Notes: generated by a model from the letters alone, not told the origin. A stretch of 64,000 bases of DNA from Mesorhizobium silamurunense (GCF_014843825.1 NZ_JHQR01000216.1:1-64000), one strand, 5' to 3'; shown: positions 8,188-18,251, counted from the stretch's first letter. A program made the numbers and translations.

Positions 8188-9147
8188 CTAGGGACGACGA
8201 TCGAGGCGGTCACGAACGCATGCGGACCGCAGGTGTTCTGGTCTCGGAATCGTATTCGCCATCTTTCTGGCAAGGCCAATCAGCCGCAAAACGGCACGTT
8301 TCGGATTCGTTTCAAGCCAAAAGGCTTTGATCGAGCAGAGACTGTTGTGGCCATCAAGAGGCCTCCACGCCGTTGCATCAATGGCGACTGTTTGAGCGAA
8401 GCTCTCCCCTGCCAACGTAACGCCTTGGCCTAGCTGTACATTGAAGATGACCGTCGCTTGGCCAGGTTTGCACATCTTGACAGTTGGGCGGCACCCCTCG
8501 GCAAGGATGCCTTCCAGCATATGGAAATCCAGCAACGGTCCGATCGTTCCGACCGGGACGAGCAGTTGCATGTCCGCAAGATCCGCCCATGTGACAACCC
8601 GCCTTTCGGTGAGCGGATGACCAGCAGGCATTAGAACGAAGACACGCTCCCGACAAAGCATCTCGGCGCAGCACGACGTGACGGTGCCGAGGCTTGGCGC
8701 AAAGACGATGTCGAAGCGCCGACGGTATACGGCCGCCAGGCATTGTTCGCGCGGAATATCCTCGATGGCCAAACTGACATCTGGACAGGATTTGCGGAAG
8801 CGATCGATAAGGCGCTTCAGGAATTCTCCTCCCGCTATCGCGCACAGCCCAATCCGGACCGTCTTTGCGTCCCTATTGTCGCGGGCGGTGTCCCGGAAAG
8901 CTTCCTGCAAACCTTCGAAATGGGTCCGTACGACCTCGGTCCAGGCTCGCCCTGCCTCGGTCAAACGAACGCCGCGAACGTCGCGCTCAAACAGCTGCAT
9001 CTCCAAAAGCTGTTCAAGTTTAACGACGTTGCGGCTTACGGAGGATTCCCGGACCCTAAGGGCTCTTGCCGCCTGACGCAGGCTGCCGTGATCCACGGCT
9101 GCAAAGGCGTAGGCCAGTAATCGAAGGGCGTTGCCGTTGCGCATCAT
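8188..9147 (-). CDS. LysR-family transcriptional regulator
   Basis: A 319-residue regulator. The HTH is SLRQAARALRVRESSVSRNV near residues 20-40, followed by a full effector-binding domain. It lies 138 bp downstream of the methyltransferase gene on the same strand, so it may be co-transcribed with it. Position at the edge of the 8.2-14.1 kb cluster makes it a likely local regulator; its inducer cannot be read. ATGs at 9147 and 9144 are equivalent starts. Confidence 0.88.
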   Translation of the reverse strand: MMRNGNALRLLAYAFAAVDHGSLRQAARALRVRESSVSRNVVKLEQLLEMQLFERDVRGVRLTEAGRAWTEVVRTHFEGLQEAFRDTARDNRDAKTVRIGLCAIAGGEFLKRLIDRFRKSCPDVSLAIEDIPREQCLAAVYRRRFDIVFAPSLGTVTSCCAEMLCRERVFVLMPAGHPLTERRVVTWADLADMQLLVPVGTIGPLLDFHMLEGILAEGCRPTVKMCKPGQATVIFNVQLGQGVTLAGESFAQTVAIDATAWRPLDGHNSLCSIKAFWLETNPKRAVLRLIGLARKMANTIPRPEHLRSACVRDRLDRRP

Positions 9148-9285
9148 GCATCGGGCGTCTTGCGGATATTGTCATGGATCATGTCTGTTTTGGCGCAACG
9201 CGTTCGGGCAGTTCTCCGCGCGGATCGCGGTCAGAAGGGGTGCGTTTGCCCGCACGACGCGGTCTCAAAGAGCATCGCTGAGCCA

Positions 9286-10284
9286 TCATTTTTGCTGCAG
9301 GCCGGCAGCGTAGTCGGTGGGGCCCCGATTCAAACTGGCCTCGTAGACATATTCGCTTGGAATGGCCGGGTCCGCCATCTGCGAAAGGAACAGGTTGAGA
9401 TTTTCTCTGCTGTTGCTCGCTGCAAGGCTGCAGAAGTTTCCACTGTTCCATGTAAGGACGCAGTGATTGAAATGCCTGCCCGCTGCGTGGAACATCTCTT
9501 CCAGCGTCACCTCATTGTTGAACATCGTCTTGAGAACGGCGGTCTTCTTTTTCTCGATTTCATCTTGTGGAAAGTACCGCGCCTTGAAACCGAAATCCTT
9601 CTGCCACTCCCGGCGCGCGTAGTCGTTTTCGTCAGCCGCTCGAAACTTTTCGACGAAAACGAAGATGCCTCCGTCCTTGAGGTGCTGCGTGACAAACTCG
9701 ATCTGCTTCAACCTGTTTGGCGAGTACATCTGGAAGGTGGTGTCCTCTAGAATGAAATCGAATCCAGACGCGAACTTTGCCAGCCGGACGTCTGAGCTAA
9801 GAACGTCCTTGGTCAGTCGATGAAAGGGCCCAACGAAGAGGTCGGCGCCCGGCGGTTCGCCATATGCCATGAAGCACTTGTAGTTTTCCGCGTTGGGGCT
9901 GCACGACAGGCTGCGGATCTTTCCACCGGACAACTCCGACAGTGTCCTCGCCATGGTGCCCTCCGCTGTCCCAAGGCTGTATAGCGACAGCGGAGCCAGA
10001 CAATACCGCGCGTATTTCAGCATGGCGTAGGCCATTCGGCATTCCTCCTCCAACCGGTAGGGAATGCTGCCGTGGTAGTGCTGGTCGAAAAAGCCTTGCC
10101 GGGCCGCATGCAGGCCGACCAGACCGCGAAGCAGATCATCGCTGGGCAGCAGCCGCGCGTCGACTGAGGGTTTCCGGATTGGCATTCCGCTCTGGCCGGC
10201 GGCGGTCGCCGCAAAGAAGCCTGTAAGTTCGTTGATCCGCGGGCCTCGGTCGCATTCGGCCAGAAAATCATCGAGTCCCCGCAT
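9286..10284 (-). CDS. Class I-like SAM-dependent methyltransferase
   Basis: A 332-residue cytoplasmic protein. The SAM-binding core is visible: motif I LYSLGTAEGTMARTLSEL around residue 110, the acidic segment SGFDFILEDTTFQMYS, and a later strand GGIFVFVEKF. The N-terminal ~80 residues are a separate helical region, giving a length closer to natural-product methyltransferases than to housekeeping ones. ATG 10284 follows GGAGG at 9 bp and is preferred over a TTG at 10302. It is divergent from the AraC gene. The substrate is unknown; it could be a small metabolite handled by the same cluster. Confidence 0.75.
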   Translation of the reverse strand: MRGLDDFLAECDRGPRINELTGFFAATAAGQSGMPIRKPSVDARLLPSDDLLRGLVGLHAARQGFFDQHYHGSIPYRLEEECRMAYAMLKYARYCLAPLSLYSLGTAEGTMARTLSELSGGKIRSLSCSPNAENYKCFMAYGEPPGADLFVGPFHRLTKDVLSSDVRLAKFASGFDFILEDTTFQMYSPNRLKQIEFVTQHLKDGGIFVFVEKFRAADENDYARREWQKDFGFKARYFPQDEIEKKKTAVLKTMFNNEVTLEEMFHAAGRHFNHCVLTWNSGNFCSLAASNSRENLNLFLSQMADPAIPSEYVYEASLNRGPTDYAAGLQQK

Positions 10285-10551
10285 AGCAATATACCTCCAC
10301 AACCGTTTGATCGGTGAGACGCCTAAAGCTCGACGAAAAAATGAAAATTAGCGTGACTGAATATTCCGCTTGGTCGAGTATAGGCGGAAGGATCGGATAG
10401 ACCGGCCTGGTAGTAACGGCTTTCATTCGTTTGCCGTTTTTTCGCTAAAGCCACATCTTCCACCAACTCAGAATTATTTGTGATTTGTCCAGCAACCTGG
10501 GGTTCTGCAAAACACGAGCGCGAGCTTCTCGTTAAAAGGAGGTCGTTTCGA
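10285..10551. promoter_or_regulatory. Divergent intergenic control region of the methyltransferase/AraC cluster
   Basis: A relatively AT-rich spacer of 267 bp between the methyltransferase (minus) and AraC gene (plus). It ends with the ribosome site AAAAGGAGG (10534-10542), which lies 9 bp before a TTG codon at 10552. No clear operator palindrome was identified. Confidence 0.55.
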
Positions 10552-11442
10552 TTGGCGGAGACCTTTTACCTTGACCCCAACAAGATACGTCCTTCACGGC
10601 ACCAGACGCTGGCTCATCACTATGAGAGCTGGGGAAATATACGGGTGGACTTAATTAGTAGGACGGGATTGGAGCGACAGGAAACAAGGATTTCGCATCC
10701 CCGGCATATGTTCCTGATGAACCTGAAGGGCGCGGTGCGGCGCGGAGAAGACTTCATCGATGGGCGCCGGGTTTCTTTCTCGGCAAGGCGGCCTGGCTCG
10801 ATAATATACATCCCTGCCGATCGCGAGTGGACTGGCTGGGACGAGGGTGATGCGACAGCGTCCTACCTGCTGGTGTCGATCGACCGGGAATTCGCCGAAC
10901 AGACTTTTGGGGGATCAGCCTTCTGCCGCCCGGCGGAACTGCCACCGTGGATCGGATTTCGAGACAGCACCATAGAGATGGCGCTGCAGAGGATAGCCGA
11001 CGAGCTCAGGTATCCCGATCCGATCAGCGCCACGATGGTTGAAAGCCAGGTCGCGCAATTGTTCGTGCAGTTGGTCAGGTTGAATCGAAACAGCCGTCAG
11101 CCGGCAAAGGGCGGTCTGTCGGCTTTCGATCTCAAACGGGTGATGGCAATGATCGAGTCGTTGTCAGACGACAGGCCCACTCTGGCCGACCTCGCACGAG
11201 AGCTTGGTATCAGCCGGTTTCATTTCAGCAGGGCCTTCAAGCAGTCGACAGGAATGACGCCGCATGCATTCATCGCACGGCGTCGGCTGGAGCAGTCCGC
11301 GGATATGCTTCGATCGACCAACTTGTCGGCGACCAGAATCGCGATGGAATGCGGCTTCAGCAGTTCGAGCCATTTCACGACCGCTTTCAGGCGAGCCTTC
11401 GGCGCCAATCCGATCGAATTCCGGCGCAAGTGCAAGACATAG
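10552..11442 (+). CDS. AraC-family transcriptional regulator (TTG start)
   Basis: A 296-residue regulator. The N-terminal ~180 residues form an effector-binding cupin-like region; the last ~100 hold two HTHs, LADLARELGISRFHFSRAFK and ATRIAMECGFSSSSHFTTAF, with the AraC signature. The strongest ribosome site in the spacer points to TTG 10552, giving a protein that starts (M)AETFYLDPNKIRPS; a GTG at 10480 would add 24 residues without a ribosome site. It precedes the MFS exporter and is the likely activator of the divergent cluster. Confidence 0.88.
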   Translation: MAETFYLDPNKIRPSRHQTLAHHYESWGNIRVDLISRTGLERQETRISHPRHMFLMNLKGAVRRGEDFIDGRRVSFSARRPGSIIYIPADREWTGWDEGDATASYLLVSIDREFAEQTFGGSAFCRPAELPPWIGFRDSTIEMALQRIADELRYPDPISATMVESQVAQLFVQLVRLNRNSRQPAKGGLSAFDLKRVMAMIESLSDDRPTLADLARELGISRFHFSRAFKQSTGMTPHAFIARRRLEQSADMLRSTNLSATRIAMECGFSSSSHFTTAFRRAFGANPIEFRRKCKT

Positions 11443-11554
11443 ACCCCTACGGTCTGGCTGATTTCAGCAAGAATCTAAAAAGTCCGGCATCGCTGTAAAG
11501 AAGGCTTCGCTGCAGCGGGTATGACGAGCGGCTGTATGGTTGGATGCGCCGCCC

Positions 11555-12754
11555 ATGTCAGAGGCATGTCGAATTTATTGTGACCAAAGACCGACCGTCC
11601 AATCCCGGGTGCTCCTCGGGTTCCTGGCCAGTACGATGTCGGCGGCCGTCGGACGAAACGGCTACTACATTGCATCCGCATGGGTCCTTGTCGACGCGGG
11701 GCACGGAAGCACCGGTGTGGCGACGATGCTTGCGATCGTCAGTGTAGTCGAACTCGTCGCTAGCCCTCTGGTCGGCGTGGTGGCGGATCGGTTTGACCGA
11801 CGGCGGTTGAATATCGCTGGGGACCTCGGTCGCTTCGCTATCATGCTCGCCACAGCTTGCGCGCTTCTCTACGAGGACGTGTTCCTGACGATCTGCCTCT
11901 CAGCGGTCCTCTTCGCATTTTGTGACCGAGTGGCTCTTACGAGCTCGCAGTCAGTGATCCCCGTTGTGACGCGGGGCGGCGATCTCGCGACCTCAAATTC
12001 CACTGTCTTCTTCGTCATTCAATCCGGCTGTCTCGGGGCGGCTCTGCTTTTCGGGCCCGTGCTGGGTGAGCACTCCGCTGCCCTGGCGTTCACCGTCCTT
12101 GCTGCGTTCTTCTTTGTTTCAGCAATCAGCCTGTTTTCGGTGCGGTTGGATTCGAAGTCGGACAGTGTGAACGGGGCCCAAAGCTTTGCACTCAACATTG
12201 ACTTGCGTTTGGCTCGCCTCTTTACCGTCCACGCGCTCCTCTATGGAGGCGCGGTGCTGGTCAGTGTGATGGGGTCAAGCTTTGTTTTCGAAGAACAGAA
12301 AGGTACCGCCGTCGATTTCGGCTACGTCGAGGCGACGTGGTCGGTAGGCTCACTGATCGGAGCTGTTCTTGCCGTCAGGCTGACACGAACAATAAGTGCT
12401 CACAGACTGCATTTCGTGCTTTTGGGCCCAACTGCGCTCTCGCTGACGGCGCTGCCACTTATGCCCCTACCTTGGTCGCTGATCATCTTTGCGGCACTTG
12501 GGTTTGTGTACAACCTTGGGCGCGTCAGCGTCGAGGTCACATTGCAGTCGCGGGTATGCGATAGTGCATTGGGCAGGGCCAAAGGCGTCATGCATAGTTT
12601 CGCTGTGGCGCTGGGAATGCTCATTTTCAGCGCCGCAGCCCTTTTGGGTGACAGTGTATTTCCTTCAACGGTTTTCTTCAGTTTCGGCGTTGTGCTGCTT
12701 ATCAGCGTTCCTGCATTGAGCATCGGTATCACGCGGCAAAAGGAGAAATCATGA
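11555..12754 (+). CDS. MFS transporter, probable exporter
   Basis: A 399-residue membrane protein with about 12 hydrophobic segments and the loop 2-3 signature GVVADRFDRRRLNIAGD. It resembles the EntS/MFS_3 group of small-molecule exporters (family knowledge). It ends at 12754, one base before the next gene's GTG, so the two are translationally coupled. Export of the product of the unknown downstream protein or the methyltransferase is the obvious inference. ATG 11555 was chosen over a TTG at 11540; neither has a strong ribosome site. Confidence 0.85.
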   Translation: MSEACRIYCDQRPTVQSRVLLGFLASTMSAAVGRNGYYIASAWVLVDAGHGSTGVATMLAIVSVVELVASPLVGVVADRFDRRRLNIAGDLGRFAIMLATACALLYEDVFLTICLSAVLFAFCDRVALTSSQSVIPVVTRGGDLATSNSTVFFVIQSGCLGAALLFGPVLGEHSAALAFTVLAAFFFVSAISLFSVRLDSKSDSVNGAQSFALNIDLRLARLFTVHALLYGGAVLVSVMGSSFVFEEQKGTAVDFGYVEATWSVGSLIGAVLAVRLTRTISAHRLHFVLLGPTALSLTALPLMPLPWSLIIFAALGFVYNLGRVSVEVTLQSRVCDSALGRAKGVMHSFAVALGMLIFSAAALLGDSVFPSTVFFSFGVVLLISVPALSIGITRQKEKS

Positions 12755-12755
12755 G

Positions 12756-14141
12756 GTGAACGATCTGGCAGACACCGATGCGAAAGGGGCCGTCCTTGGA
12801 TCGCTAGCGGCGCTCTACCCGTGGATGCGACCCTACTATTTGAAGCCCCTCCGCGACTACGCTTCTCGCCTGTTTGAAGCGCCAAGCGCTAAAGCCGAGC
12901 CAATAATCCGCCGTCGTGCCCTAACCAAGCTGCTTGACGCGATCGGGAAGGCAGGAAAGCGAAACGGACTGCCGCTCAGTACTGTCGAGCAAATCTGCAG
13001 GGAATGCGAAGAACGCCGCGTGCTGCAGACAGGCCCTCATCTGTTTCTCCTGATGGAACCGGAAGCATACTATACTCATCTCTTCAGTCTCCTTGGTCTC
13101 TCGACTCACGGCTGCTCAAGTTACGTGTCTTATGCCGTTTCAACGGTCAGCCTTGTCGAAAGGCCGCGCAAGGGGCCTGGCTGGCTCACCGTGGATGGCA
13201 AGCCGATCAACGTCTTCGGCCTCAGCCGAAGCCGGATGATTGGACATAACCTCCTGACCGGGCCGGGAGCCTATCGGTTCGAGCTGGTGCCTGCGGAGCA
13301 AGGCACTGAGTCAGACGCTCTCCGGCTGCTTCGCAGCCTTTTGCCAGACCCGCAATTCGAGCGGCCCGCGCATGCCATCAAGGCAGCCAATCTCGCCCTT
13401 TGGCCAAAGCTGTTCGGAGGCGGTTTTGCTTTCCTCCAGATCGATGACGAGGATATTGCCGACCTTGTGGTGGACCATCTGTCGGACGAGAATTCCTGGC
13501 TACGGGCGCGCTTTCTGGAAGATCCGAAGCTCGCTACGAACATCCTTGCCGAGATCGATAGGCTTGTGGACGGGCCCTGGAGCGGTTGGCTCGCGCGCGG
13601 TACAGATTTCTTCTGGTTCTATGAAAACGGGAGACGCCTGCCACTGCGGCTGATGGCTGGAGAACTCATCAATCCGGCAACCGGATCGAAGGTAGCTCGC
13701 TTCGCTGTTCCCGACATCACCGACGGACTGACGAGCCGCAGCCTTGTTCCGAATCTACTCCTGATGTTTCTGGTCTTGTCGATCCTGCCTGGCGTACGCG
13801 CGCTCGGAGGGAGCCATCAGCCAATCTACTATCCCCTGATGCGTTACGTTTTCTGTCGAGCGCTCGAAGCCGTCGGCGCGGATGCCGATCTTCGACGTGC
13901 GCTCGCAAGCGACGATCTGCCAGGCGCTTGGGGGCATAGGGTAATTGAATGCGACGACGATCCCTTCCAGCTATTCAAAAGCGAAATCGGCGACATCATG
14001 TACCACTTCGGCAACATGCCCTTCGTAGAAGCATGTGGAAGCATGGGCGGCTTTGTTTCCGACCCTCGTTGGACCGAGCTTTGCGTAAGGCTACAGGATC
14101 AGGCGACCGGAGCATCCGATGCAAAATGGGCGTTCTCGTGA
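12756..14141 (+). CDS. 461-aa protein of unrecognised family
   Basis: I do not recognise this protein. It has no signal peptide. Features that stand out are PEAYYTHLFSLLGLSTHGC near residue 105, SLVERPRKGPGWLTVDGKPI near 150, a hydrophobic stretch LVPNLLLMFLVLSILPGVRA near 340, and YYPLMRYVFCRALEAVG just after it. The GTG start at 12756 follows the exporter's stop by one base and uses the ribosome site AGGAG at 12741, so both are made together. An enzyme building the exported compound, or a recognition partner, would fit the context; no catalytic motif proves it. Confidence 0.8.
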   Translation: MNDLADTDAKGAVLGSLAALYPWMRPYYLKPLRDYASRLFEAPSAKAEPIIRRRALTKLLDAIGKAGKRNGLPLSTVEQICRECEERRVLQTGPHLFLLMEPEAYYTHLFSLLGLSTHGCSSYVSYAVSTVSLVERPRKGPGWLTVDGKPINVFGLSRSRMIGHNLLTGPGAYRFELVPAEQGTESDALRLLRSLLPDPQFERPAHAIKAANLALWPKLFGGGFAFLQIDDEDIADLVVDHLSDENSWLRARFLEDPKLATNILAEIDRLVDGPWSGWLARGTDFFWFYENGRRLPLRLMAGELINPATGSKVARFAVPDITDGLTSRSLVPNLLLMFLVLSILPGVRALGGSHQPIYYPLMRYVFCRALEAVGADADLRRALASDDLPGAWGHRVIECDDDPFQLFKSEIGDIMYHFGNMPFVEACGSMGGFVSDPRWTELCVRLQDQATGASDAKWAFS

Positions 14142-14603
14142 TTCCAAATCGCGCCGCCCCCGGGCTAAATTGGTGGGCCGCTAAGAAGGAGACTTGAGGT
14201 CGTCTCGGCCGGGGCCATCTCGCAAACGAGATCCTGCCAATGCCGCCCAAGTGCAAGATGCGCGTCCGCATTCTGGGTATTGTCCCGCGAAGAATAAGAC
14301 GCGAGCTTTGGAGTTGCAGGACGTTCAACCGCTTCGGCCGGGCGATAAACTGCTGCTGGCGGACGGCGGGGAGCAGGCCTAACCGGTGGAGCGCTGGTGG
14401 TTGGCATCTAATTCCGGGGGTCTGCCCGCAGTTGGATGCACGCAGGTCGCCGAGAACAGGCAATGTCTGCTGCGCGGTATCAATTCTTCATTTTTTACAA
14501 TAACATCAACAGTCTCGCATGAATTTGTGCTCCACTGTTGCAGTGGGCCTTCGCTCCGAGTAATCTGCAACAGTTTCAAGGCGCTGACGGAGCATCTGTT
14601 GAA
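14142..14603. other. Non-coding gap
   Basis: No gene or recognisable repeat. The first half is GC-rich; the part from about 14480 is AT-rich and probably holds the promoter of the nucleotidyltransferase-fold gene, though no clean -35/-10 pair was resolved. Confidence 0.4.
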
Positions 14604-15644
14604 GTGACTGATTTTATTGAGTTAAATAACGATCAACGGCGCGAAAAAATCAACTCCGATCAGCGCTTCGCCGCGCTGACCGAGGGCAGGAGAAAGGCGA
14701 AGAGCTTTCGAGGGTCCCTCGTTTGGCATACGGTAAACGGCACCGAACACCTTATGCGCAGCTACTACGATTCCACCGGGGCGCGACGCCAGAAGGTGGA
14801 AGGCCGGCGCTCGCCTGCAACCGAAACTCGAAAAGCCAATTGGGAGGCGTCTCGCGCTGCCGCCCGGCAGACGCTCTCGGCGCGACAGGAGCAAATGGAG
14901 CGTCAATCCGCGGTTAATCGAGCGCTCAGGCTTGGGCGTGTTCCCTTGATCGCCGCACGGATTATCAGAGCAATCGATGATGCCGGTATTCTGGGTGAAG
15001 GCATTCGCATCGTGGGAACGAACGCCATCTATGCCTACGAGGCGGCGGCCGGGGTTTTTGTGGATCCGGGGATCACGACGACCGAAGATATCGATCTCCT
15101 CATGGATGCCCGCCAATCGCTCAGAATCGTTGCCGGAACCAACATTGAAGATGGGGCACTCATCAACCTTTTACGCAAGGTCGATCGTTCGTTCGAGCGG
15201 TCGTCCGCGACGTTCCGCGCGGTCAACCGCGATGGATATCTTGTTGATCTGATCAAGCCGCTTGCGAACCCGGCTTGGAAGCAGACGCGCGCAACTGTTG
15301 GCAAGGCCGACGACGAATTGGTGGCGGCCGAGATCGCCGGTTTGGCATGGCTGGAGAATGCCCCGGCGTTCGAAGCAATCGCGATTGATGAAAAAGGCGG
15401 ACCGTTACGCCTGATCGTTCCCGATCCCAGGATCTTTGCTGCTCACAAATTCTGGGTCTCGAAACAGCCTGATCGCGAGCCAATTAAGCGCCGGCGCGAC
15501 CTAGCCCAAGCGCATGCAGTTGCTTGTCTTACGGCGCAATATCTCGAGCACCTTCCGTACGAAGCAAAAGAGCTTCGCGTCCTTCCCCAGGCTGTTTTCG
15601 AGGACGCCTGTCATCTTTTCAAGCGGTCGGCGCCGACGCCCTGA
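14604..15644 (+). CDS. GSU2403-type nucleotidyltransferase-fold protein
   Basis: A 346-residue protein. A nucleotidyltransferase-like core is seen at VGTNAIYAYEAAAGVFV, then TTEDIDLLMDAR, with the GT...YE and DID metal-type residues in the usual order. The N-terminal part (RFAGS-type SFRGSLVWHTVNGTEHLMR) matches the GSU2403 family. GTG 14604 follows GGAG at 11 bp and gives the family start (M)TDFIELNNDQR; upstream alternatives have no ribosome site. Such proteins are often found on mobile DNA beside toxin or defence genes; function is unproven. Confidence 0.75.
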   Translation: MTDFIELNNDQRREKINSDQRFAALTEGRRKAKSFRGSLVWHTVNGTEHLMRSYYDSTGARRQKVEGRRSPATETRKANWEASRAAARQTLSARQEQMERQSAVNRALRLGRVPLIAARIIRAIDDAGILGEGIRIVGTNAIYAYEAAAGVFVDPGITTTEDIDLLMDARQSLRIVAGTNIEDGALINLLRKVDRSFERSSATFRAVNRDGYLVDLIKPLANPAWKQTRATVGKADDELVAAEIAGLAWLENAPAFEAIAIDEKGGPLRLIVPDPRIFAAHKFWVSKQPDREPIKRRRDLAQAHAVACLTAQYLEHLPYEAKELRVLPQAVFEDACHLFKRSAPTP

Positions 15645-15898
15645 CGCCATAAGTAATGCATCATCAGAACCTACTTTGAAACTTCCCTGGTAGGCGCAAC
15701 TGTTGACAGGGCGGCTTCGCATCGTCCAACCGGGCAATCCCCGACTTCCAGGCGAAGCGTCACTTCCTCCTCATCGCGTGGACTGGGTCTCCGTTGCACT
15801 TCGTCATCGTGTTTCAGATGTCATGCTCCGGGCCGCTATCCTGACCGCTGCTACGTTTCTTCCTTGCAAAATTGGAACTACACTCCATAATTGCCAGG

Positions 15899-17065
15899 AT
15901 GATTGCGCGCCGCATCACGACCGAACTCACCGAGCTGCTGGACAGCATGCCCGCCGTGGCGCTGCTCGGGCCGCGTCAGGTCGGCAAGACCACACTTGCG
16001 CTCGAAATAGCCGAACGGCGGCCTTCGATTTACCTCGACCTTGAATCCGAGGCCGACCGCGCCCGGCTTGCCGAACCGGAGCTTTATCTGGGCGAGCATG
16101 AGGACAAGCTGGTCATCCTGGATGAGGTCCATCGGCTGCCGAACCTGTTTCAGAACCTGCGCGGGCTGATCGACCGAGGCCGGCGCGCCGGTCGGAAAGC
16201 CGGCCGCTTCCTGCTGCTGGGATCGGCATGGATCGACCTCCTGAAGCAGTCAGGCGAGACCCTTGCCGGCCGCATCGCCTATCTCGAAATGCGGCCGATC
16301 GACGGTATAGAAGTCGGCGCCGCCGACCTTGGTCCGCTATGGGTGCGCGGCGGCTTCCCCGACAGCTTCTTGGCAGCCAGCGACCGGGCCAGTCAGCGGT
16401 GGCGGCAGGATTTCATCCGCACCTATCTGGAGCGCGACGTCCCCCTCCTCGGCCCGCGCATCCCGGCCGAGACGCTGCGCCGTTTCTGGACCATGCTGGC
16501 GCACCACCAGGCCGGCCTGCTCAACGCCGCCGAGTTCGCCCGCGCGCTCGGCGTCGATGGCAAGACAGTCGCGTCTTATCTCGACCTGCTCGTCGATCTC
16601 CTCCTGGTTCGCCGGCTGGAACCCTGGCACGCCAATGTCGGCAAGCGGCTGGTCAAATCCCCACGCGTCTATGTCCGCGACAGCGGCATTGCCCATGCGC
16701 TGCTTGGGCTCGCCACGCAGGAAGACGTGCTCGGACATCCGGTGGCCGGCGCCTCCTGGGAAGGGTTCGTGATCGAAACCCTCACCGCGACCGCACCCGC
16801 GGGCACGATGAGCAATTTCTACCGAACAGCCGCGGGTGCGGAGATCGACTTGCTGCTCACATTGCCGGGCCAGCGCCTCTGGGCCATCGAAATCAAGCGA
16901 AGCCTGACGCCAAAGGTGGAAAAAGGCTTCCACCAGGCCTGCGAGGACCTTGCTCCGGAGCGGCGTATCGTCGTCTTTCCAGGAGCGGAGCGTTTTCCGC
17001 TCCAGCATGGCATCGAAGCGATGCCCTTGCAGGATCTGGGCCGGGCGCTGCTTGACGAAGCATGA
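15899..17065 (+). CDS. AAA-family ATPase with DUF4143
   Basis: A 388-residue protein. Walker A GPRQVGKTT near residue 27, Walker B LVILDEVHRLP near 75, and a sensor-like FLLLGSAW near 108. The C-terminal half is DUF4143, with FVIETLTA and a nuclease-like strand WAIEIKRSLTPK (the E-x-K pair recalls PD-(D/E)XK folds). ATG 15899 starts MIARRITTELTELLD; a TTG upstream is less likely. Members are widespread on accessory DNA and have no firm role. It lies 254 bp after the nucleotidyltransferase-fold gene. Confidence 0.87.
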   Translation: MIARRITTELTELLDSMPAVALLGPRQVGKTTLALEIAERRPSIYLDLESEADRARLAEPELYLGEHEDKLVILDEVHRLPNLFQNLRGLIDRGRRAGRKAGRFLLLGSAWIDLLKQSGETLAGRIAYLEMRPIDGIEVGAADLGPLWVRGGFPDSFLAASDRASQRWRQDFIRTYLERDVPLLGPRIPAETLRRFWTMLAHHQAGLLNAAEFARALGVDGKTVASYLDLLVDLLLVRRLEPWHANVGKRLVKSPRVYVRDSGIAHALLGLATQEDVLGHPVAGASWEGFVIETLTATAPAGTMSNFYRTAAGAEIDLLLTLPGQRLWAIEIKRSLTPKVEKGFHQACEDLAPERRIVVFPGAERFPLQHGIEAMPLQDLGRALLDEA

Positions 17066-17167
17066 TGCGAAGCTCCTGCATTATTCCCTCAAGGCGGGCT
17101 CAAGAGCCCCCTCCCCCTGCTCCGAAGCCGTTACCCGGCTCTTTGCATCGACTTTCCACGCAACACA

Positions 17168-18229
17168 TCACCATTTCGGCTTTTCCAGGCTGCGGCGCAG
17201 CGCGTCCGACACCTGAAGACTTTCGCCACTCGGTGGACGGCTCGCTTGCGGCGCGCCCTGCCCCTTCCTGGCCGCTTGTTCCGGCTTGCCGGCATCGAGC
17301 TTGGCCCTGAGCAGCGCCATCACCATCGGCCAAGTCGAGAATTTGCCGTCCCTGGCACGCTCAGTCAGGCTGCGCAGGTAACCGCCGGCGTTGTTGATCT
17401 GCGCGCTGCGCTGGTAGATCGCGGCGAGCGTAATCGCGACCTGCTGCTCGCCCAACACATCCAGCGCGGCCTTCCAGGCGCCGGGACTGACGCCGAGCAT
17501 CGGCCGGGCGGCCTCCGCCGCGGCCAGAAAATCGCGCCAATGGCGAATTTGGCCGCCCTGGGCCAGTTCGCGCAGATTCGGGCATGCATCCAGCACGATA
17601 CCCAAGGGCAAATCCCGTTTTGGCAGGCTGCGTACGTTCTCGGTTTCCGCAAACGTCGCCGCTTCATCATATTTTCTAGAGCTGCTTTCAGAATCAGATG
17701 GAGAGTCTGGGTTTGAATTCTGTATGTGGCGACCGGAATGGGACTCATAGGCGTCCGGATTCGGAGTTTTTGCGAATGATTCCAGTGTGTCACGGATTTC
17801 CGCCCAGAGGTCCTCAAGCTCGCTGTTGATACTCTCGATCAACTGTCTCGAGGCCGTGCGCGGCAGCCGGCCGATGATCGCCTGATAGGCCTGCAGAATG
17901 CGGCCCCAATTGCCGGGCACCTTCTCCTCGATGCCGGCGTCGATCATCTTGACGATGTCGCGGCGTAGCAGCGTGAGGCGATCCCGGGCGACGCGAAACG
18001 CCTTCTTCTCGGCCTGAACCGCTTCGGCGCGCTCCCTGAACTCTTCCGCGCGCGCCACGATCGGCGCCAGATCGAAGCCATAGGCCTGCTCGATCTCCCC
18101 TCCCCGGCCGTTGCGCGCGAAGCGCTTGCCGTTCGGACTGTCCGGGCGAATGACCAGCCCGCAGTCGACCAGCACCGCCAGATGACGGCGCAGCGTGGTT
18201 GCCGGCAACTTCGAAAGGGGCACGCCTTG
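17168..18229 (-). pseudogene. repC: repC plasmid replication initiator, 5'-truncated
   Basis: The C-terminal ~350 residues match RepC of repABC plasmids: LPATTLRRHLAVLVDCGLVI, RPDSPNGKRFARNGRGGEIE, the hallmark SGRHIQNSNPDSPSD, and MLGVSPGAWKAALDVLGE. RepC normally has about 100 further residues at its N-terminus; here the frame upstream of ~18229 is antisense to a recombinase fragment, so the start is lost. No repA or repB is present. The AT-rich stretch 17620-17780 corresponds to the part of repC that carries the plasmid origin in relatives (family knowledge). Confidence 0.8.
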
Positions 18230-18251
18230 TCTGGCGCGATGAAAGCATCCG

